Source: Nitrospira sp. (GTDB lineage Bacteria; Nitrospirota; Nitrospiria; Nitrospirales; Nitrospiraceae). From it: DNA of 64,000 bases. Positions 21,370-27,814 of the stretch are shown piece by piece. Numbering within the stretch: position 1 is the first letter of the stretch; each line of letters begins with the position of its first letter. Below the pieces are notes generated by a model that was not told where the DNA came from, did not search any database, and saw only the letters and a program-made list of their open reading frames with translations. The DNA lies in assembly GCA_035968315.1 (NCBI GenBank), contig JAVYIN010000006.1, forward strand, positions 62,001-126,000, read 5' to 3'. A program made the translations under genes and the position numbers.

Positions 21370-21396
21370 AATAGGGGGCGGTAACGCCCCCCTATT
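21370..21396 (-). terminator. Stem-loop downstream of the 21413 zinc-ribbon gene
   Basis: AATAGGGGGCG (21370-21380), loop GTAA, then CGCCCCCCTATT (21385-21396): an 11 bp stem with one bulged C, starting 17 bases after the minus-strand stop. There is no T-tract on either side, so terminator function is likely but not textbook. Confidence 0.55.
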
Positions 21397-21412
21397 CCAG
21401 CGAGAACGGAGG

Positions 21413-21649
21413 CTAACTGAAACGGGAACCGTGGCTGGCGTACACGTTCTCGGATTCGGGACGCACAACGTCTTGCCGGCGATGAGCAAGAATGACCGGA
21501 TCGACCCGTTCCCCGCAACTGACGCAGCGCCATTCGAACGACGCGAGCTCGTGCACCTGCTCCGGCACCATAAGACCGCCGCAGCGGTGACAGCAATCCA
21601 CCGGACGCGTCCGGCCGAGAGCCCCCTTTGATACTGATACCTTGGTCAT
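21413..21649 (-). CDS. Small zinc-ribbon protein, function unknown
   Basis: 78 residues with two CxxC knuckles (C20-x2-C23-G-G and C42-x2-C45-G), typical of a single zinc ribbon, and no other domain. I chose the ATG at 21649 because GGGAGG lies 8 bases upstream; an ATG two codons earlier is too close to that site. It follows the cyclic diphosphoglycerate synthetase-like gene on the same strand (67-base gap) and ends in a stem-loop. It may be a nucleic-acid or protein-binding zinc ribbon. Confidence 0.65.
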   Translation of the reverse strand: MTKVSVSKGALGRTRPVDCCHRCGGLMVPEQVHELASFEWRCVSCGERVDPVILAHRRQDVVRPESENVYASHGSRFS

Positions 21650-21715
21650 ACGCATTCCCTCCCTTCCTGGAGTACTGTTGGACTACCCATGTGAGCCACA
21701 ATCGCCCCAAAGGAT

Positions 21716-23062
21716 TCATCCCGCTGATCCCTTCCGAAGCGCAGCCGCAAGCACATCGTTGAGCACCGCCCCGTCGCAGGGTTCAAATTCATAGCTGACC
21801 CGGCAGGCCGGCTGCCGGATCGACAGCAGCCGCCGCAGGTCCATCGGCGTGGCGATGAGCACCACGTCACAATCCACTCGGTTGATCGTCTGCTCCAAAT
21901 CCCGAATCTGCTCAGGTCCATACCCCATCGCGGGAAGGACACAATCCAGATGGGGGTTCGACCGGAAGGTGTCGCAGAGGCTGCCGGTTGCCGCCGGCCG
22001 CGGATCAACGATCTCCGCCGCGCCATACCGTTTCGCGGCAATCACTCCCGCTCCATAGGCCATTCCCCCGTGGGTGAGCGTCGGCCCGTCTTCCACCACG
22101 AGCACGCGCTTGCCTGCGACCAAGGCCGGATCGTCAAGGGTGATCGGCATCCTCGATGCAAGAATCTTCGCCTGCGGATTGGCGGCGGCGATCGCCCGGC
22201 GAACCGCCTCGACCATCTGCGGATCGGCGGTCTCCACCTTGGTGATGATGACCAGATCGGCCCGTAGCAAATTCACCTCGCCGGGAAAGTAGCGACCTTC
22301 ATGGCCGGCCCGGTGAGGGTCTACCAGCACGATCTCCACATCCGGCTCAAAAAACGGCAGATCGTTGTTCCCGCCATCCCAGAGGATCACATCGGCTTCG
22401 GCCTCGGCCCGGCGAAGAATCCGTTCGTAGTCCACCCCGGCAAAGACGACCGTCCCCTCTCTGAGATGGGGCTCGTACTCTTCCCGTTCTTCGATGGTGC
22501 AGCGGGCGTCCCGGAGATCGTCGAGCGTGGCAAACCGCTGAACCGCCTGTTTCGCCAGGTCTCCGTAGGGCATCGGATGGCGGACCACCGCGACCCGCAG
22601 GCCCCGCGCCCGCAACAAGGCCGCGATCTTCCGCGCCGCGGGACTCTTGCCCGCTCCTGTCCGGACCGCGCAGACGGACACCACCGGCCGCTTCGACCGC
22701 AGCATCGTGGAACGAGGCCCCAGGAAGCGGAACCCTGCTCCAGCCGCCAGCGCCCGCGACGCCTTCTGCATCACCTCGTCATAGGACACATCACTGTACG
22801 CAAAGACGACCTCATCGACCGCATGAGCGGCGATCACCGTTTCCAGATCCTCTTCCGGCACAATCGGAATCCCTTTCGGATAGAAATCTCCCGCCAACTC
22901 AGAGGGGTAGGTCCGTCCTGCAATGGTGGGAATCTGCGTGGCCGTGAAGGCCACCACCTGATAGTCGGGATTCTTTCGAAAGACGACATTGAAGTTGTGA
23001 AAGTCGCGGCCAGCCGCCCCCATGATCACCACGTGCATCTTCCGACTGACGCGATTTGCCAC
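21716..23062 (-). CDS. Cyclic 2,3-diphosphoglycerate synthetase-like GTPase/ATPase
   Basis: A cytosolic protein of about 448 residues resembling archaeal cyclic 2,3-diphosphoglycerate synthetase, which closes 2,3-bisphosphoglycerate to a cyclic pyrophosphate using ATP. An N-terminal nucleotide-binding fold (MGAAGRDFHNFNVVFR) is followed by a P-loop-like CAVRTGAGKS and a G3E-type GTPase half with DVILWDGGNNDLPFF and DLVIITKVE. GTG at 23062 is preceded by GAGGGAAG at good spacing; an ATG at 23038 is the alternative. In bacteria these homologues are poorly characterised, so substrate is inferred. It is divergent from the SnoaL-like gene. Confidence 0.75.
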   Translation of the reverse strand: MANRVSRKMHVVIMGAAGRDFHNFNVVFRKNPDYQVVAFTATQIPTIAGRTYPSELAGDFYPKGIPIVPEEDLETVIAAHAVDEVVFAYSDVSYDEVMQKASRALAAGAGFRFLGPRSTMLRSKRPVVSVCAVRTGAGKSPAARKIAALLRARGLRVAVVRHPMPYGDLAKQAVQRFATLDDLRDARCTIEEREEYEPHLREGTVVFAGVDYERILRRAEAEADVILWDGGNNDLPFFEPDVEIVLVDPHRAGHEGRYFPGEVNLLRADLVIITKVETADPQMVEAVRRAIAAANPQAKILASRMPITLDDPALVAGKRVLVVEDGPTLTHGGMAYGAGVIAAKRYGAAEIVDPRPAATGSLCDTFRSNPHLDCVLPAMGYGPEQIRDLEQTINRVDCDVVLIATPMDLRRLLSIRQPACRVSYEFEPCDGAVLNDVLAAALRKGSAG

Positions 23063-23178
23063 GGGTCTTCCCTCGCTCTGGTGATTTCTGCAACAGACCG
23101 CGATACCCCTTCCGATCTTCCCCGCGCTGGAATCTCTGGATTCACAAGAAGATCGGATCATTCGAGAGTCCCCTCTCC

Positions 23179-23194
23179 TGGTCTCTACCTTGCA
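23179..23194 (+). promoter_or_regulatory. Possible sigma54 promoter for the SnoaL-like gene
   Basis: TGGTCTCTACCTTGCA has GG and GC separated by exactly 10 bases, with a perfect TTGCA at the -12 element but a poor -24 element (TGGT instead of TGGCAC). It lies 50 bases upstream of the ATG at 23245. Weaker than the other sigma54 candidates in the window. Confidence 0.35.
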
Positions 23195-23244
23195 GATCTC
23201 ATGCTCGACATTGAGAATGCACCGCTCACAGGAGGATGGCGTTC

Positions 23245-23790
23245 ATGAAGGGGCAATCCGTTTCGATCTTGCGCGCAGTCTGTGCCGGGCTGGTACTCTG
23301 GGCTTCATCATCTGCAGTGGTCAGCGCCAAAACCCAGGTCACGCCAAGCACCATTCAGGAAGTAGAAGCGCAGACAGCCAAAGAGCTGCTGGCCACGTTT
23401 GAGCTCGCTGAACTCGCTCTGCAGGCCCGCGACCTCGATGGAATCATGGCGCTCTATTCCGATGAGTACTACTACCACGGGCTCAAGAAGGCGGACATCC
23501 GAAAGGTCTGGCATCAGCTCTTCGAACACTATCAAGACCTCGAGAGCTTCCACACCTTTTCGGTGATGAGGACCGTGGGGAGCGGCAGCAAGCTGACTGC
23601 CGAGATGACCTGTACAGGAGTCGTCTGGGGCACAGCAAAAGATACGAAACTCCGCGCCCCCGTCGATAGCTGGTATGAAGAGGTCCACTACCTGCGCAAG
23701 GAAAACGGCCGCTGGCGCATCGTCGGCAACGTGGGCGGAGAAGCCCAACCGGTCCTGCAATTCGGAATCGCGCCACACCCGCTCTTTTAA
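23245..23790 (+). CDS. Secreted SnoaL/NTF2-like protein, copy 1
   Basis: A 181-residue protein with a Sec signal peptide (about 28 residues, ending VVSAK) and an NTF2-like cone fold: a helix (ELLATFELAELALQARDLDGIMALYSDEYYYHG) followed by beta strands (FSVMRTVGSGSKL, WYEEVHYLRKENGRWRIVGN). The family includes ligand-binding and small enzymatic proteins; no catalytic set is evident. The ATG at 23245 has AGGAGG nine bases upstream; an in-frame ATG at 23236 abuts that site. A paralogue, here a lipoprotein, is encoded at 34434-35006. Both end in a conserved HP(L/F)F tail. Confidence 0.75.
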   Translation: MKGQSVSILRAVCAGLVLWASSSAVVSAKTQVTPSTIQEVEAQTAKELLATFELAELALQARDLDGIMALYSDEYYYHGLKKADIRKVWHQLFEHYQDLESFHTFSVMRTVGSGSKLTAEMTCTGVVWGTAKDTKLRAPVDSWYEEVHYLRKENGRWRIVGNVGGEAQPVLQFGIAPHPLF

Positions 23791-24376
23791 TAACAGGCCG
23801 CCGCGGCACTCCGCATTGCCCTTTTGCCTCGCGCGAGCGGAATAGAGAACGGAAGCCCGAACTCCCCCTCCTCGCACAACGGAAACCCGCCCTTGTGTGA
23901 GGATCCATCCTGCCTGCTGTCCGAGAACAACCCGAACGATCCAGCGATCCACTTCCGCCTGACCGTCCCGCACCCCCCATTCATCGGGCTCTCCTGAGAG
24001 CCGTGCCTCCTACTGGCACCGAGATGGGAGTGCGTCCCTTCGGACCATTCTCTCAACCCGGCACAGGATCGATACCCTTTCACTGCGCGGCACAAGAGCG
24101 GGGACATTCACTTATCCTGGCTCCACCTCCCTTCCTGCTTCTTTAATAACACGCCGAACGGCACAATCAATGTCGAACAACTCCACAGCCCCGCCTCTGG
24201 CACAGTCCTGAAACGCTACAGCAGGCCCGGCTGTCGCAGAGGGAATAGGTCCACATGATGATCGAACCCCTTGAATCTCAACAGCTCTGACCGGCTGATT
24301 GCCTCGGCCTTTGGCCTGGCACCATCAGTGCACAGTAAGGGAGATAAGAGGGCAGGCGAACGTCAGGAGGACCGCG
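23791..24376. promoter_or_regulatory. Long leader region of the stress operon
   Basis: A 586-base gap between two plus-strand genes. Apart from the sigma54-type element at 24317-24332, I see no gene and no clear dyad that could serve as an activator site. The length leaves ample room for upstream activator binding. Confidence 0.4.
24317..24332 (+). promoter_or_regulatory. Probable sigma54 promoter of the Hsp20-Usp stress operon
   Basis: TGGCACCATCAGTGCA matches the -24/-12 consensus (TGGCAC and TGCA, GG-N10-GC spacing exact; one mismatch at the first T pair of the -12 box). Transcription would begin near 24341, 36 bases before the ATG of the winged-helix gene at 24377. Confidence 0.65.
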
Positions 24377-24619
24377 ATGGCAACGATCGAAGATCTCAGC
24401 TCCCGAGTATTGAAAATCGTGCGGCACACTTCTGGCTGTGCTGTTGATGAGCTGGCCGCGCAATGTTCTGACGTGACGTGGAATCAGGTGTTTCTCGCAC
24501 TGGACCGGCTCAGCCGGAGCGGACAGATCGTGCTCAGGCAACAAGGGCCCGGTCATTACCGCGTGACGGCGCTGGCGGAGCAGCCGTCCAATCAGCCGCA
24601 GGTCAGTCACTACTCATAG
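24377..24619 (+). CDS. Small winged-helix DNA-binding protein
   Basis: 80 residues that read as a single winged helix-turn-helix: helix SSRVLKIVRH, recognition region VDELAAQCSDVTWNQVFLALDRLSRSGQI, and wing VLRQQGPGHYRVT. AGGAGG lies 6 bases before the ATG at 24377. It is the first gene of a closely spaced stress operon and may be its local regulator or a small chromatin-associated protein. No metal or ligand site is visible. Confidence 0.7.
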   Translation: MATIEDLSSRVLKIVRHTSGCAVDELAAQCSDVTWNQVFLALDRLSRSGQIVLRQQGPGHYRVTALAEQPSNQPQVSHYS

Positions 24620-24643
24620 CGCCACAGAGGCGAGAAGGAGGCC

Positions 24644-25120
24644 ATGATGAGCAGTCTGATGAGATGGGATCCCGTGACCCGCTGGAACCCGATGAAAGAA
24701 ATTGAGGAACTCGACAAACGCCTGTCGGCTCTTATTGGGCGAGGCGTGCCCTCGCCAGGCAGCGACAAGAAGGAGGCCATCACCGTCGCCGAATGGTCGC
24801 CGCTCGTCGATATTACAGAGGACGAGAAGGAATATGTCATCAAGGCCGAACTGCCGGAAGTCAAAAAAGAAGACATCAAGCTCAACGTGCAGGACGATGT
24901 GCTGACCATCACCGGCGAACGGAAATATGAGAAAGAGGAAAAAGGGAAAAAGTATCACCGCGTGGAACGATCCTACGGCAGTTTTTTGCGGAGCTTCACT
25001 CTGCCGGAAAACGCCGATGGCACGAAAGTCTCCGCGGAATACAAGGACGGCTTGCTGATGGTGCGGTTGCCGAAATCGGAACAAGCCAAGCCAAAATCTA
25101 TCGAAGTGAAAGTGTCATAA
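24644..25120 (+). CDS. Hsp20 small heat-shock protein
   Basis: A 158-residue ATP-independent holdase chaperone. The alpha-crystallin domain runs from about residue 48 (EWSPLVDITEDEKEYVIKAELPEV) to the end, with the conserved DGLLMVRLPK and LPENADGTKVSAEY segments, and a variable N-terminal arm (DPVTRWNPMKEIEELDKRL). Two ATGs at 24644 and 24647 follow AAGGAGG; either may be used. It sits second in the stress operon. Confidence 0.95.
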   Translation: MMSSLMRWDPVTRWNPMKEIEELDKRLSALIGRGVPSPGSDKKEAITVAEWSPLVDITEDEKEYVIKAELPEVKKEDIKLNVQDDVLTITGERKYEKEEKGKKYHRVERSYGSFLRSFTLPENADGTKVSAEYKDGLLMVRLPKSEQAKPKSIEVKVS

Positions 25121-25139
25121 TTTCAAGAAGGAGGCGGCC

Positions 25140-25295
25140 ATGTTTCGCCATCCCCATTACTTGGACATTCCCTGGGAGATCCACTGGCAGCCGGAATCCG
25201 CGAAGCCTCACCGTCACCTCTGGTGGCTCATCGCGGCCCTGGTGCTCATGGCGATGTTTATCATCGGGATTGGCGTGACGAGCGGATTGGTGTAG
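25140..25295 (+). CDS. 51-residue single-pass membrane peptide
   Basis: This short gene encodes MFRHPHYLDIPWEIHWQPES followed by a His/Trp-rich linker and one hydrophobic helix (LWWLIAALVLMAMFIIGIGV). AAGGAGG lies 6-7 bases before the ATG. It fills the gap between hsp20 and the phosphoribosyltransferase gene, whose ATG comes 5 bases after its stop, so it is well supported as a translated gene. I know of no function; its place in the operon suggests a membrane-associated stress role. Confidence 0.65.
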   Translation: MFRHPHYLDIPWEIHWQPESAKPHRHLWWLIAALVLMAMFIIGIGVTSGLV

Positions 25296-25300
25296 GACAC

Positions 25301-25981
25301 ATGATGTTCCAAAACCGTGAAGAGGCAGGGCGTCAGCTGGCAGCTAAACTGCAGGCGTATCGAGAACAGCCGGAGGGAGTGATTCTGGCCCTTCCGCGCG
25401 GAGGGGTCGCCGTCGGCTATGAAGTGAGCGTGGCCCTCCACCTGCCGCTTGATGTCTTCATCACCCGCAAGATCGGCGCGCCGGGCAATCCCGAATATGC
25501 GCTGGGCGCCGTCAGCGAAGGCGGAAACATCTATATGAACCCCGAGGCCATGGCCGCGTTTCGCCTGGCCGTCGACGATCTTCAAGAACTCGCCGCCGTG
25601 CAGCGGCAGGAGATCGCACGCCGCCAGACGCTCTACCGGCAAGGGCGGCATCCGCTGCCGCTCAAGGATCGCGTCGTGATCGTGGTGGACGATGGCATCG
25701 CCACGGGCGCAACGTTTTTTGCCTCCGTGGAGGCGATCCGGCAACAGTCGCCTGCGCGTCTGATTGCAGCCATCCCAGTTGGCCCCCCGGACACGATCCG
25801 GAAAGCACGGGCGGCGGTCGATGAACTGGTGGTGCTGGCCACCCCGGAGCCGTTCTGGGCCGTCGGTAGCCATTATGTTCATTTCGAGCAAGTCGAGGAT
25901 CGCGAGGTCTTGGAATATTTGAATCTGGCAGACGAATCACTGCGTGAGCGGGCGACACGCGCCCCCTCTTCACGGGTATAA
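25301..25981 (+). CDS. Phosphoribosyltransferase-family protein (COG1926 type)
   Basis: 226 residues with a type I phosphoribosyltransferase fold and the PRPP-binding motif VVIVVDDGIATGAT at about residues 125-138. Upstream is the FITRKIGAPGNPEYALGAVSEGG segment typical of the stress-associated PRTase group often encoded with Hsp20, Usp proteins and ATPases. The acceptor base is unknown, and these proteins may have non-salvage roles. The ATG at 25301 follows the preceding small gene immediately. Confidence 0.85.
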   Translation: MMFQNREEAGRQLAAKLQAYREQPEGVILALPRGGVAVGYEVSVALHLPLDVFITRKIGAPGNPEYALGAVSEGGNIYMNPEAMAAFRLAVDDLQELAAVQRQEIARRQTLYRQGRHPLPLKDRVVIVVDDGIATGATFFASVEAIRQQSPARLIAAIPVGPPDTIRKARAAVDELVVLATPEPFWAVGSHYVHFEQVEDREVLEYLNLADESLRERATRAPSSRV

Positions 25982-26003
25982 CCGGTCACACAAAGGAGAT
26001 TTC

Positions 26004-26501
26004 ATGGCATCGAAGCTGAAGATGACAGGACAAGGGCCGCGACGGGACCGCATTGTTCAGGAGCACCGGCACGACACGTACCGGCTGAGCGGGAAGCTGA
26101 AGGAGCCGACCGTCTGCAGCGGCTGCGGCGCGCTCTTTCACAAAGGGCGATGGACCTGGGGGGCCGCGCCGAAGGGGGCGAAGACGGCCACCTGTCCGGC
26201 TTGCCATCGCCTGCACGATAAATATCCCATGGGGGTGCTCACCATCGCAGGCAGCTTCAAAGAAACACAGCGCGAGCAGGTCATGGGAGTCATTCACAAC
26301 GCCGCCGCCCAGGAAAAGAAGGAACACCCGCTGTCCCGCATCATGGCGGTGGAACGGCGGCCCGAAGGCCTCGTGATCTCAACGACGGATACGCATCTGC
26401 CTCGCCGGATCGGCGAAGCGCTCACGCATGCCTATCGGGGAGAATTGGACTTCCATTACGATCAAGACGAAGAGTTTATCCGCGTCAATTGGACGCGCTG
26501 A
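26004..26501 (+). CDS. BCAM0308-family zinc-ribbon protein
   Basis: A 165-residue protein with two CxxC pairs (C38/C41 and C64/C67) in an N-terminal zinc ribbon and an alpha/beta C-terminal part (EGLVISTTDTHLPRRIGEALTHAYRGELDFHY) resembling a ribosome- or RNA-binding domain (NMD3-like N-terminal features). The family name comes from a gene in the low-oxygen-activated locus of Burkholderia cenocepacia. AAAGGAG precedes the ATG at 26004. Its position among Hsp20, PRTase and Usp genes matches that of family members elsewhere. Function unknown. Confidence 0.75.
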   Translation: MASKLKMTGQGPRRDRIVQEHRHDTYRLSGKLKEPTVCSGCGALFHKGRWTWGAAPKGAKTATCPACHRLHDKYPMGVLTIAGSFKETQREQVMGVIHNAAAQEKKEHPLSRIMAVERRPEGLVISTTDTHLPRRIGEALTHAYRGELDFHYDQDEEFIRVNWTR

Positions 26502-26511
26502 GGGCGCGTCG

Positions 26512-26528
26512 CGCCATGAATCATGGCG
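26512..26528. promoter_or_regulatory. 17-bp palindrome upstream of the Usp gene
   Basis: CGCCATGA-A-TCATGGCG is a perfect 8-1-8 dyad, starting 11 bases after the previous stop and ending 29 bases before the Usp ATG. The loop is too small for a stable hairpin, so a dimeric regulator operator is the more natural reading. Confidence 0.35.
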
Positions 26529-26557
26529 TGGCGGTCGATCGGTAACACGAGGATGTT

Positions 26558-27415
26558 ATGAAAATTGTGGTCGGCGTCGATTGGTCCGAACAAGCGTTCG
26601 CGACAGTGCAGCAAATTCTCCACCTGTACCGGCCGTCGGAATTGACGCTGGTGCACGGCGTCGATCTCGGGGTCTTCGAATATCCCGTCGTCGCGCAGGC
26701 GGCCAATCTGCAAGGCTATGACGATTTCCGCAACGCCCTCTTTGAGGCGGGACGGCAGGTCTTGACCCGCGCCGCCAATATGCTGCCCGCCGACTCGGAC
26801 GCCCTCCGGCAGGTCAACGAAATCGGCAGCCCCGCCGAGATCATCCTGAAGACGGCGGACGCCGTCGGGGCCGATCTCATCGCGGTTGGGGCCCGGGGAC
26901 AGAATCGAGTGGCGGAACTTGTCCTGGGGAGCGTGTCCCATCGGGTCCTGATGCATGCCACACGCCCCACCCTGATCGTCAAGTCGGACGCCAAACCGGT
27001 CCAACGGGTGGTAGTCGCGGTCGAAGGACGGCCGGATGCGGAGCGGATCAAGCAATGGCTGCTGGTTCATCCCTTCGTCAACCCGGTCGAACTCCTGATC
27101 CTGAGCGTCGTGGTCCCGCTCCGGCTGGCTGATCCCTACAATCTGGTCGGATTTGAAGCCTGGGAAGACCGGGCTATGTCGTATGCGGAAGATCTCGTCA
27201 AAACCGTGGGCTCGGAACTGATGGGCAGCCGCTATAGCATCGGCACCCGTGTCGTCACGGGGGATGTCGCCGCAGCCGTGGCGGAACAGGCCAAAGACAA
27301 GGATCTCGTGGTGGTGGCGTCGCACGGACGCAAGGGGCTTGAGCGCTTTCTGCTGGGCAGCGCCTCCCATGCGATCGTCCATCGAGTGCACTGCCCTATT
27401 CTGGTCGTACGCTGA
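26558..27415 (+). CDS. Universal stress protein with two UspA domains
   Basis: 285 residues made of two tandem UspA folds (about 1-140 and 145-285). Each has the ATP-binding signature G-x2-G-x9-G-S: GARGQNRVAELVLGS in the first, SHGRKGLERFLLGS in the second, so both may bind ATP. Proteins of this type support survival during energy or oxygen limitation. A cytochrome gene follows 12 bases after its stop, consistent with one transcript. Confidence 0.93.
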   Translation: MKIVVGVDWSEQAFATVQQILHLYRPSELTLVHGVDLGVFEYPVVAQAANLQGYDDFRNALFEAGRQVLTRAANMLPADSDALRQVNEIGSPAEIILKTADAVGADLIAVGARGQNRVAELVLGSVSHRVLMHATRPTLIVKSDAKPVQRVVVAVEGRPDAERIKQWLLVHPFVNPVELLILSVVVPLRLADPYNLVGFEAWEDRAMSYAEDLVKTVGSELMGSRYSIGTRVVTGDVAAAVAEQAKDKDLVVVASHGRKGLERFLLGSASHAIVHRVHCPILVVR

Positions 27416-27427
27416 AAGGAACTACGC

Positions 27428-27787
27428 ATGAAAACCGTCTTCACCACCGTCGTCGTCCTGATGTTCCTCGCCACGTCCTGGGTCTCGGCACAGGTGCTCC
27501 GTGGCAATCCCAAAGAAGGGCAAGCCCTGTACGAAAAGAACTGTCTCCGTTGCCATGGCAATACATTGGACGGCAACGGGCCGGATAGCCGGGATTTGAT
27601 CGTACGGCCGGCCAACCTCCAGTCCCCGCTCATCCGATCCAAGACCGATTGGGAATTGCTCGTGACGATCTCGAACGGCGTGCTCTTCAGCCCCATGCAC
27701 GGCTTCCGCGGAAAATTGACCGATCAGCAAATGCTGGATGTGCTGTCGTATATTCGCTCGGTCGCACCGCCTGACATGATCAGCTAA
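27428..27787 (+). CDS. Monoheme class I cytochrome c
   Basis: A 119-residue periplasmic electron carrier. The signal peptide (about residues 1-21, ending VSAQ) is followed by the heme-attachment site CLRCH and a C-terminal methionine ligand candidate in the SPMHGF segment. It is embedded in the stress operon between the Usp and acyl-CoA synthetase genes, which suggests a need for respiratory electron transfer when the operon is expressed. Confidence 0.9.
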   Translation: MKTVFTTVVVLMFLATSWVSAQVLRGNPKEGQALYEKNCLRCHGNTLDGNGPDSRDLIVRPANLQSPLIRSKTDWELLVTISNGVLFSPMHGFRGKLTDQQMLDVLSYIRSVAPPDMIS

Positions 27788-27814
27788 GAGAGCCTTTATC
27801 CGACGACGCGCACC

